DNA of 64,000 bases from Macrostomum hystrix (taxonomy: Eukaryota; Platyhelminthes; Macrostomidae): positions 14,936,001 to 15,000,000 of the forward strand of contig CATNEN010000038.1 in NCBI GenBank assembly GCA_950097015.1, written 5' to 3'. Below are positions 10,861 to 22,400 of this stretch, piece by piece (the stretch's first letter is position 1; every line of letters starts with the position of its first letter). The position numbers were made by a program, and so were the translations under genes. The notes under the pieces were generated by a model. That model saw nothing but the letters and a program-made list of their open reading frames with translations. It was not told the DNA's origin and made no database searches.

Positions 10861-11566
10861 AGGGGGAGAGAGGCTGAGAGTAGATAGAGCGGGGGAGGCT
10901 GAGATTAGATAGAGCGGGAGAGGCTGAGAGTAGATAGAGCGGGAGAGGCTGGGAGTAGATAGATCGGGAGAGGCTTGGAGTAGATAGAGCGGGAGAGGTT
11001 GAGAGTAGAGAGAGCGGGAGAGGCTGGGAGTAGATAGAGCGGGAGAGGCTGGGAGTAGATAGAGCGGGAGAGGCTGGGAGTAGATAGAGCGGGAGAGGCT
11101 GGGAGTAGATAGAGCGGGAGAGGCTGAGAGTAGAGAGAGGGGAGAGGCTGAGAGTAGAGAGGGGGGAGAGGCTGAGAGTAGAGAGGGGGGAGAGGCTGAG
11201 AGTAGAGAGGGTGGAGAGGCTGGGAGTAGATAGAGCGGGAGAGGCTGAGAGTAGATAGAGCGGGAGAGGCTGGGAGTAGATAGAGCGGGAGAGGCTGGGA
11301 GTAGATAGAGCGGGAGAGGCTGGGAGTAGATAGAGCGGGAGAGGCTGAGAGTAGATAGAGCGGGAGAGGCTGGGAGTAGAGATGGAGGAGAGGCTGAGAG
11401 TAGAGAGAGGGGAGAGGCTGAGAGTAGAGATGGAGGAGAGGCTGAGAGTAGAGAGAGGGGAGAGGCTGAGAGTAGAGAGGGGGGAGAGGCTGAGAGTAGA
11501 GAGGGGGGAGAGGCTGAGAGTAGAGAGGAGGGGGAGAGGCTGAGAGTAGAGAGAGGGGGAGAGGTT
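10861..11566 (+). repeat. 25-bp purine-rich minisatellite
   Basis: About 28 copies of a 25-bp unit with core GAGCGGGAGAGGCTGGGAGT and then AGATA, mixed with shorter variants (GAGAGGGGGGAGAGGCTGAG). Purine-rich on the + strand. The long minus-strand open frame through it is a repeat artefact. About 600 unassigned bases follow to 12180. Confidence 0.93.
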
Positions 11567-12180
11567 GGGCAGGAAAGCGAAACGTATGGAAACGGAAAAT
11601 GGGAAATTAGTATGGGGTAATGCTGGTCACGAAGTGGTTGCGAAAGAAAAATCCTAATGACATAGGAACGCACGGGAAAAAGACAGTCTATGAATTCTAA
11701 GATAGCTAAATAATGACAAAGAAAGCTGCATGGATAATTGCAAGAGAAATCAGAGCACAATGCCCTGCCTATAGTTTTAAGCTGTAAGTATTTATCTCCA
11801 ACAATTATAAATAAAGGCTTAAAGAAATGACAGGACAAGTATTTGCAGCTATCCGCAGAAATGTTAAGCAGGGACCTTCCCGATGAAATTTCTGAGCTAC
11901 ACGAAACGTTTCTCAAATCTGGCAGGACTCAAAAGATGCCAACTGAGGGCCTCAATTTTAGCATGAAATAAAGAGAACAATGGGCATATCAAAGATAGGA
12001 GCATCTATTCTAACCAACGGTGCGCAATGCTAATTGTTGTGCACAATGCGGCAGTACTGACTTCAATAGTTAATAGTTCTATTAGTTAATAATCTGGGCA
12101 GCTTTCAATGCTATTATGTACGTTGTACGGGGACGTGCATAACTGGCTAGATATTGTGGGCAGAGAAATCATGAGACGAC

Positions 12181-13412
12181 AGATAATGAGGGAGAGAATG
12201 CAGAAAAGAATGAGGGTGAGAATGCAGAAGAGAATGAGGGTGAGAATGCAGAAGAGAATAAGGGCGTGAATGAAGGAGAGAATGAGAGAGAGAAAGAGGA
12301 GAGAATGAAGGAGAGAGTGAAGAAGATCATGAAGGAGAGAATGAGAGAGAATGAGAGGAGAAGGAGAGAAGGAAGGAGAGAATGAGAGAGAATGAGAGGA
12401 GAAGGAGAGAATGAAGGAGAGAATGAGGGAGAGAATGAAGGACAGAAGGAAGGAGAGAATGAGGGAGAGAATGAAGGACAGAAGGAAGGAGAGAATGAGG
12501 GAGAGAATGAAGGACAGAAGGAAGGAGAGAATGAGGGAGAGAATGAAGGAGAGAAGGAAGTAGAGAATGAGGGAGAGAATGAAGGAGAGAATGAGGGTGA
12601 GAATGCAGAAGAGAATGAGGGTGAGAATGCAGAAGAGAATAAGGGCGTGAATGAAGGAGAGAATGAGAGAGAGAAAGAGGAGAGAATGAAGGAGAGAGTG
12701 AAGAAGATCATGAAGGAGAGAATGAGAGAGAATGAGAGGAGAAGGAGAGAAGGAAGGAGAGAATGAGAGAGAATGAGAGGAGAAGGAGAGAATGAAGGAG
12801 AGAATGAGGGAGAGAATGAAGGACAGAAGGAAGGAGAGAATGAGGGAGAGAATGAAGGACAGAAGGAAGGAGAGAATGAGGGAGAGAATGAAGGAGAGAA
12901 GGAAGGAGAGAATGAACGAGAGAATGAAGGAGAGAAGGAAGGAGAGAATGAGGAGAGAATGAAGGAGAGAAGGAAGGAGAGAATGAGGAGAGAATGAAGG
13001 AGAGAAGGAAGGAGAGAATGAGGAGAGAATGAAGGAGAGAAGGAAGGAGAGAATGAGGAGAGAATGAAGGAGAGAAGGAAGGAGAGAATGAGCGAGAGAA
13101 TGAAGGAGAGAAGGAAGGAGAGAATGAACGAGAGAATGAAGGAGAGAAGGAAGGAGAGAATGAACGAGAGAATGAAGGAGAGAAGGAAGGAGAGAATGAG
13201 GAGAGAATGAAGGAGAGAAGGAAGGAGAGAATGAACGAGAGAATGAAGGAGAGAAGGAAGGAGAGAATGAGGAGAGAATGAAGGAGAGAAGGAAGGAGAG
13301 AATGAGGAGAGAATGAAGGAGAGAAGGAAGGAGAGAATGAGCGAGAGAATGAAGGAGAGAAGGAAGGAGAGAATGAGGGAGAGAATGAAGGAGAGAATGA
13401 GGGAGATAATTT
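12181..13412 (+). repeat. Purine minisatellite based on GAGAATGAAGGAGAGAAGGA
   Basis: About 1.2 kb of GAGAATGAGG, GAGAATGAAG and GAGAAGGAAG blocks of about 10 bases. Larger duplications are visible: about 12205-12420 and 12598-12810 have the same order of variants. Almost no pyrimidines other than T on the + strand. Confidence 0.93.
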
Positions 13413-14205
13413 GGGATGCAATCAGGGAGAGAATGAGGTAGTGAATGGAAAATACGAGAATGAGGGAGCCTATGTGATGAGTGAACGAGTAAGGTATATT
13501 TGGTAGAGCTAATGTTTGTAGTTAATTTGAAGAACCATTAAGCAGAGTGGAAGTCAGCTATTGATCTGCACTGCCCTGCACATTTCCGCGATAATCCTAC
13601 GAAAAGCAAACTTCGCTAATCCATGTCAGCGGCTTATCAGCCATAAGCCGGGAACCATCATCGCCAAGATAAGATAGAAGATTATGCCCGTCCCCACAAT
13701 TTCGTGAAGTACATAATGGCCAGTACATAATATCTTTCAGTTGACGCACTAAATGTAGTGAAAATACAGTAATAAAAAATGTGTATTCATGGCAAAAATA
13801 TGAATTTGCCAATTTATTTCTATATGCTGATGGCACGCACAGAGAGACAGTGGAGCCTATTGAATTTCACAGAGCAATGGCCTCTGCACAGGCATTCAAT
13901 TAATCAACAAGCACAGCCAAAATAAACTGGAACTGGATGAGGGAGACTGGAAAATCAAGAAATGTCAGACTTCCACAGTGCACACGGACACGCTGTGTTT
14001 GTTGGTCCAACTGTTCCTAGTAGTTCGATGGCTATGGGACGATAATAGACAACTAGCAAACAGAAAAATCTTTCACTCACTTTCATGCCCCATTTCTCAT
14101 CTCTCTCCTCTCGCGTCCTTAGCTTTCGGCAAATATCACAAAATCTATTAAGGAGCATAAAGTTTTTTATGCACTGTATTGAAATACCTAGTGCATCGGA
14201 GATTT
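13413..14205. other. Unassigned stretch
   Basis: No coding exon recognised. Two short minus-strand open frames (13597-13836 and 13955-14212) have no recognisable domains or supporting splice sites. Confidence 0.4.
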
Positions 14206-15900
14206 TGTGCATAACAGTTACTAGAATATGTGCATAACAGCTCCTAGAATATGTGCATAACAGCTCCTAGAATATGTGCATAACAACTCCTATAATATGT
14301 GCCTAACAGTTGCTTGAATATGTGCATAACAGCTCCTAGAATATGTGCATAACAGCTCCTAGAATCTGTGCATAACAGTTCCTAGAAAATGTGCATAACA
14401 ACTCCTAGAATATGTGCCTAACAGTTGCTTGAATATGTGCATAACTGCTCCTATAATATGTGCATAACTGCTCCTATAATATGTACCTAACAGTTGCTTG
14501 AATCTGTGCATAACTGCTCCTATAATATGTGCATAACAACTCCTAGAATCTGTGCATAACTACTCCTAGAATATGTGCATAACAGTCGCTTGAATATGTG
14601 CATAACAGTTGCTTGAATATGTGCATAACAGTTGCTTGAATATGTGCATAACAGTTGCTTGAATATGTGCATAACTGCTCCTAGAATATGTGCATAACAA
14701 CTCCTAGAATCTGTGCATAACTACTCCTAGAATCTGTGCATAACTACTCCTAGAATATGTGCATAACAGTCGCTTGAATATGTGCATAACAGTTGCTTGA
14801 ATATGTGCATAACAGTTGCTTGAATATGTGCATAACAGTTGCTTGAATATGTGCATAACTGCTCCTATAATATGTACCTAACAGTTGCTTGAATCTGTGC
14901 ATAACTGCTCCTATAATATGTGCATAACAACTCCTAGAATCTGTGCATAACTACTCCTAGAATATGTGCATAACAGTCGCTTGAATATGTGCATAACAGT
15001 TGCTTGAATATGTGCATAACAGTTGCTTGAATATGTGCATAACAGTTGCTTGAATATGTGCATAACTGCTCCTAGAATATGTGCATAACAGTTGCTTGAA
15101 TATGTGCATAACAGTTGCTTGAATATGTGCATAACTGCTCCTAGAATATGTGCCTAACAGTTGCTTGAATATGTGCATAACTGCTCCTAGAATATGTGCC
15201 TAACAGTTGCTTGAATATGTGCATAACTGCTCCTAGAATATGTGCATAACAACTCCTAGAATCTGTGCATAACAACTCCTAGAATCTGTGCATAACTACT
15301 CCTAGAATATGTGCATAACAGTCGCTTGAATATGTGCATAACAGTTGCTTGAATATGTGCATAACAGTTGCTTGAATATGTGCATAACAGTTGCTTGAAT
15401 ATGTGCATAACTGCTCCTATAATATGTACCTAACAGTTGCTTGAATCTGTGCATAACTGCTCCTATAATATGTGCATAACAACTCCTAGAATCTGTGCAT
15501 AACTACTCCTAGAATATGTGCATAACAGTCGCTTGAATATGTGCATAACAGTTGCTTGAATATGTGCATAACAGTTGCTTGAATATGTGCATAACAGTTG
15601 CTTGAATATGTGCATAACTGCTCCTAGAATATGTGCATAACAGTTGCTTGAATATGTGCATAACAGTTGCTTGAATATGTGCATAACTGCTCCTAGAATA
15701 TGTGCCTAACAGTTGCTTGAATATGTGCATAACTGCTCCTATAATATGTGCATAACTGCTCCTATAATATGTACCTAACAGTTGCTTGAATCTGTGCATA
15801 ACTGCTCCTATAATATGTGCATAACAACTCCTAGAATCTGTGCATAACAGTCGCTTGAATATGTGCATAACTGCTCCTATAAAATGTGCATAACTGGTCC
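14206..15900 (+). repeat. 23-bp minisatellite with a 552-bp higher-order repeat
   Basis: About 73 copies of a 23-bp unit, core AATATGTGCATAACAGTTGC then TTG; the other main variant ends CTCCTAG. The blocks at 14911-15132 and 15463-15684 encode the identical 73-residue minus-strand translation, an offset of 552 bases or 24 units. About 360 unassigned bases follow to 16260. Confidence 0.95.
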
Positions 15901-16260
15901 TGACTGAGCCTGAACTACTGAATCTTCTGGAGTACTCAAAGATTAACATAAAATATTTTATCTCATCTTATATACCGTCAGCATTCTAAATCTAGGATTT
16001 ATAAGAGGCTCCATTATATCATAACTGTACATCAATCATTATGTCAAATCTATGTCAGTCTTCTAGCCACATAAAAATTTGGCGCGCAACATAGTCTTAT
16101 TTATCTCAAATCTTGAAGCAAAGGGGAAATAACATTTTTTATGATTTCTGTAACTCTGTAATGGCAACCACTAGCTTTACATCTGGGCCAACTAGTCTAG
16201 ATCGATTCAATTAACTCGGTACTAATCAATATCTACATTATAAAATATATTAAACTGTAG

Positions 16261-16490
16261 GCTTGACGCCATGCAGGGATCGAGACAACTCATTCTGGGA
16301 CCCTCGGACACCAACAAACCGATAGGCAGTTCGGCGACTCTCAGTTGCCGAACCAGAGGCGATGATAAGCTTCAGCAGCAGCAGCAGCCAGTCAAGGTGT
16401 ACTGGGACAGGGATGGCGTAGTCATTGCTACTAGCTCAGTGGCCGCGGCTATCCGGGATCCGAGGTTTGTTATCGAGAGCCACGGCCTAG
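16261..16490 (+). CDS. Receptor exon a: first half of Ig1
   Basis: Acceptor TGTAG ends at 16260 and donor GTGAGT begins at 16491. It starts with one base of a split codon, so an upstream coding exon exists. Contains the B-strand Cys (GSSATLSCRT), a CAG-encoded QQQQQ and the core Trp (VYWDRDG). The internal ATG at 16271 is not the true start. Confidence 0.85.
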
Positions 16491-19400
16491 GTGAGTAGCT
16501 GCGACTTGGTGTCTTAAATGATTCAGTGTCTGCCAGCTGAATGATTCAGTGTCTATGATCTGAATGATTTAGTGTCTGTCAGCTGAATGATTCAGTGTCT
16601 GTCAGCTGTATGATTCAGTGTCTGTCAGCTGAATGATTCAGTGTCTGTCAGCTGTATGACTTAGTGTCTGTCAGCTGAATGATTCAGTGTCTGTCAGCTG
16701 AATGATTCAGTGTCTGTCAGCTGAATGATTCAGTGTCTGTCAGCTGTATGATTCAGTGTCTGTCAGCTGAATGATTCAGTGTCTGTCAGCTGTATGATTC
16801 AGTGTCTGTCAGCTGAATGATTTAGTGTCTGTCAGCTGAATGATTCAGTGTCTGTCAGCTGTATGATTCAGTGTCTGTCAGCTGTATGATTCAGTGTCTG
16901 TCAGCTGAATGATTCAGTGTCTGTCAGCTGAATGATTTAGTGTCTGTCAGCTGAATGATTCAGTGTCTGTCAGCTGTATGATTCAGTGTCTGTCAGCTGA
17001 ATGATTCAGTGTCTGTCAGCTGAATGATTCAGTGTCTGTCAGCTGAATGATTCAGTGTCTGTCAGCTGAATGATTTAGTGTCTGTCAGCTGTATGATTCA
17101 GTGTCTGTCAGCTGTATGATTCAGTGTCTGTCAGCTGAATGATTCAGTGTCTGTCAGCTGTATGATTCAGTGTCTGTCAGCTGTATGATTCAGTGTCTGT
17201 CAGCTGTATGATTCAGTGTCTGTCAGCTGTATGATTCAGTGTCTGTCAGCTGAATGATTCAGTGTCTGTCAGCTGTATGATTCAGTGTCTGTCAGCTGTA
17301 TGATTCAGTGTCTGTCAGCTGTATGATTCAGTGTCTGTCAGCTGAATGATTCAGTGTCTGTCAGCTGTATGATTCAGTGTCTGTCAGCTGAATGATTCAG
17401 TGTCTGTCAGCTGAATGATTCAGTGTCTGTCAGCTGTATGATTCAGTGTCTGTCAGCTGTATGATTCAGTGTCTGTCAGCTGAATGATTCAGTGTCTGTC
17501 AGCTGTATGATTCAGTGTCTGTCAGCTGAATGATTCAGTGTCTGTCAGCTGAATGATTCAGTGTCTGTCAGCTGTATGATTCAGTGTCTGTCAGCTGTAT
17601 GATTCAGTGTCTGTCAGCTGAATGATTCAGTGTCTGTCAGCTGAATGATTCAGTGTCTGTCAGCTGAATGATTCAGTGTCTGTCAGCTGAATGATTCAGT
17701 GTCTGTCAGCTGTATGATTCAGTGTCTGTCAGCTGAATGATTCAGTGTCTGTCAGCTGAATGATTCAGTGTCTGTCAGCTGTATGATGTCCATCAGCTCA
17801 CAATGGGGCACTGTTCTCTATCGCACAGAATCAGTTTCCAAGAAAGAAGCTCAAAATCTAAAAGAATCAGAATTTCCCCATATTTTTGTTACCTATTCAA
17901 GCGAGTCTCAAAAGGGCTTCAAGCGGCAATTTTTGTTGTTTACTCATTTTTCTTTCTTCCTTACCTTGGGATGAAGAGCTAGAGCAGCTGCTTGCTTTCC
18001 CATGCGGATGGGCGCAGGTAAAACTGCGACTAGGAAAAAAGTCCCCAACTGGAAAAGAGAAAAAGTGATAAAATCGACTCGGTCTCAGGCAAATGTCTGT
18101 CTGGGTACATACTGTCTTGTTTCATATTAAAAATGGAAGATATTTCCCCATTTTTTTATCAATCCTGCATGGGTTAAGTCCATCTAATTCCCAAATATGT
18201 ATATCGCATGGGAAAGTTCTGTCATTCTCATATCTTTTATTTATCATCCCCATATCATGTATTTCTCACCCATCTCATGTACTTCTCATCCATCTCTTGT
18301 ATTTCTGATCCACCCGATCCCTATCTCATTTACTTCTCATGCATTTCGTCCCCCAAATCATGTATTTCTCATCCATCTCATCCCCTTCTCATGTATTTCT
18401 CATCCATCTCTTGTATTTCTCATCCATCTCATGTATTTCTCATCCATCTCATCCCCATCTCATGCATTTCTCATCCATCTCATGTATTTCTCATCCATCT
18501 CATCCCCATATCATGTATTTCTCATCCATCTCATCCCTATCTCATGCATTTCTCATCCATCCCATCCCCATCTCATGTATTTCTTATCCATCTCATCCCC
18601 ATATCATGTATTTCTCATCCATCTCATCCCTATCTCATGCATTTCTCATCCATCTTATCCCCATCTCATGTATTTCTCATCCATCTCATCCTTATCTCAT
18701 GCATTTCTCATCCATCCCATCCCCATCTCATGTATTTCTTATCCATCTCATCCCCATATCATGTATTTCTCATCCATCTCATCCCTATCTCATGCATTTC
18801 TCATCCATCTTATCCCCATCTCATGTATTTCTCATCCATCTTATCCCTATCTCATGCATTTCTCATCCATCTTATCCCCATCTCATGCATTTCTCATCCA
18901 TCCCATCCCCATCTCATGTATTTCTCATCCATCTCATCCCCATCTCATGTATTTCTCATCCATCTCATCCCCATATCATGCATTTCTCATCCATCTCATC
19001 CCCATATCATGTATTTCTCATCCATCTCATCCCTATCTCATGCATTTCTCATCCATCTCTTATATTTCTCATCCATCTCATGTATTTCTCATCCATCTCA
19101 TGTATTTCTCATCCATCTCATGTATTTCTCATCCATCTCATGTATTTCTCATCCATCTCATCCCCATCTCATGTATTTCTCACCCATCTCATGTATTTCT
19201 CATCCATCTCATCCCTATCTCATGCATTTCTTATCCATCCCGTCCCCATCTCATGTATTTCTCATCTATCTCATCCCTATCTCATGCATTTCTCATCCAT
19301 CTTATCCCCATCTCATGTATTTCTCATCCATCTCTTGTATTTCTCAGCCATCTCTTGTATTTCTCATCCATCTCATGTATTTCTCATCCATCTCATCCCC

Positions 19401-22400
19401 ATCTCATGTATTTCTCATCCATCTCTTATATTTCTCATCCATCTCATGTATTTCTCATCCATCTCATGTATTTCTCATCCATCTCATCCCCATCTCATGT
19501 ATTTCTCATCCATCTCTTATATTTCTCATCCATCTCATGTATTTCTCATCCATCTCATGTATTTCTCATCCATCTCATGTATTTCTCATCCATCTCATGT
19601 ATTTCTCATCCATCTCATCCCCATCTCATGTATTTCTCACCCATCTCATGTATTTCTCATCCATCTCTTATATTTCTCATCCATCTCATGTATTTCTCAC
19701 CCATCTCATGTATTTCTCATCCATCTCTTATATTTCTCATCCATCTCTTATATTTCTCATCCATCTCATGTATTTCTCATCCATCTCATGTATTTCTCAT
19801 CCATCTCATGTATTTCTCATCCATCTCATGTATTTCTCATCCATATCATGTATTTCTCATCCATCTCATGAATTTCTCATCCATCTCATGAATTTCTCAT
19901 CCATCTCATGTATTTCCCATCCATCTCACCCCCAATCTCCCAACAATTCTGAAGGTGTGCACGACCTGACAATCTCAAATCTGAGCCTAGCCGACCAAGG
20001 CTCGTACGGTTGCCAGGTGGTATCTGGCCGAGGCGCTAATCCCGCTAAATCCGGTCGGGCCTACCTGAGGGTGCTGAAAAATGCCGAGAGTTTAACAATG
20101 TCAATCGGCAGCTGGCCTGTCCCAGTAGGTCAGGCTGCGGATTTGGCGGTTTCAGTCGGCGACTATGCGTCTGTGGACATTGGCCAAAGGTTGCTTCTAG
20201 TGTGCGAGGTTCGTAGTTCGAATCCTGCGCCAACAGTATTCTGGACAATTGGCTCCGAGGAACGAATCCGGGTGCCGTTGTACCAGGTGCCACGACTGAG
20301 AGCGACATTCGACCAGCCAGTCCACGGATGGGTTGTCTTGCACGAGCTGATTGAGGACACCAAGGACAGTCCGTGAGTATACTCATGAGTAGTTCTCATC
20401 CCAATACCATTCTCATCCCGATGCCATTCTCAACCCAATGGCATTCTCATCCCAATGGCATTCTCATCCCAATGCCATTTTCATCCCAATGCCATTCTCA
20501 TCTCAATTCTATTCTCATCCCAATGCCATTCTTATCCCAATGCCATTCTCATCCGAATGCCATTCTCATCTCAATTCTATTCTCATCCAAATGCCATTCT
20601 GTCATCCCATAGCCATTCTGTCATCCCATAGCCATTCTGTCATCCCATAGCCATTCTGTCATCTCATAGCCATTCTGTTATCCTATAGCCATTCTGTCAT
20701 CCCATAGCCATTTTGTCATCCTATAGCCATTCTGTCATCCCATAGCCATTCTGTCATCCCATAGCCATTCTGTCATCCCATAGCCATTCTGTCATCCCAT
20801 AGCCATTCTGTCATCCCATAGCCATTCTGTCATCCCATAGCCATTCTGTCATCTCATAGCTGTTCTCTCATCTCATAGCTGTTCTCTCATCTCATAGCCA
20901 TTCTGTTATCCTATAGCCATTCTGTCATCCCATAGCCATTTTGTCATCCTATAGCCATTCTGTCATCCCATAGCCATTCTGTCATCCCATAGCCATTCTG
21001 TCATCCCATAGCCATTCTGTCATCCCATAGCCATTCTCTCATCTCATAGCCATTCTCTCATTTCATTGCTGTTCTCTCATCTCATAGCTGTTCTCTCATC
21101 TCATAGCTGTTCTCTCATCTCATAGCTGTTCTCTCATCTCATAGCTGTTCTCTCATCTCATAGCTGTTCTCTCATCTCATAGCTGTTCTCTCATCTCATA
21201 GCTGTTCTCTCATCTCATAGCTGTTCTCTCATCTCATAGCTGTTCTCTCATCTCATAGCTGTTCTCTCATTTCATAGCTGTTCTCTCATCTCATAGCTGT
21301 TCTCTCATTTCATAGCTGTTCTCTCATCTCATAGCCATTCTCTCATTTCAATTTCATTCTCATTTTGCAACAGTCTTTCACAGATATATTCTACAGACTA
21401 CTATGAGTAGGCAGAGTGGAATAGAACATAAATGTCAATAACACTTCAAAGCCAAATGCATGACTGTCAATCTATGTGATTATTATTCCAATGAAAACCG
21501 TCCTAATCACCGCCGTCGTCAGTTCAGTCTCAAGCATCACGGTTCGTTCTCACCTGTGCATTCCACCGGGAGTCATCCGGGAGGTTCATCACGACCTGCC
21601 GATTGTCTGCAGCGCCCGAGTTGAAGGCTTTGAAGACCGCAGCCTGACAGCACGCACTCGACTCTACGTTCGCTCGCCGCCCGTGGTTCGACTCAAACTG
21701 CGTCGTTTGGCATTGTCGGGCGCGTCGTTGCCAATGACAACGAGAACAACAACAACAAAAATGTCAACAAAGAGTGATTTAAAATTTGCTACGGCACAGA
21801 TTGCTGACAAAGACCCAGTGGAATTTCTGGAAAATGACACAGTGTTGGCGACTTGCGAAGCTACTGGTCGCCCAGACAATTTCACATACAGGTAATAAAA
21901 ATTTTCGGACTGCTTCTGTTGCTGTCTGAAACCTCTGATCATCACACACTTTTGTTTGTGTCTTCATTAAGATAGGGTGCCTAAATTTTAGATAGGGTGT
22001 CTATGTGTTAGAATTAATGTCCATCTGTTAAAAAAATTACCTGCTAGATAGAGTAACCTCTTAGAGTACCAGTTAGATTGAGTACCTGTTAGACAGTACC
22101 AGTTAGATTGAGTACCTGTTAGACAGTACCTGCTAGATTGAGTACCTGTTAGACAGTACCTGCTGGATTGAGTACCTGTTAGACAGTACCTGCTAGATTG
22201 AGTACCTGTTAGACAGTACCTGCTAGATTGAGTACCTGTTAGACAGTTACCTACTAGATTGAGTACCTGTTAGACAGTACCTGCTAGATTGAGTACCTGT
22301 TAGACAGTACCTGCTAGATTGAGTACCTGCTAGATTGAGTACCTGCTAGATTGAGTACCTGCTAGATTGAGTACCTGCTAGATTGAGTACCTGTTAGACA

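Noticed and set aside
10747-13421. Minus-strand Ser/Pro/Leu-rich open frames over the purine arrays
   Set aside because: Simple translation of purine repeats; no codon bias or flanking exon structure.
18197-19891. 500-700-codon + frames of ISCISHPSH repeats
   Set aside because: Intronic array between two Ig exons that join perfectly in phase without it.
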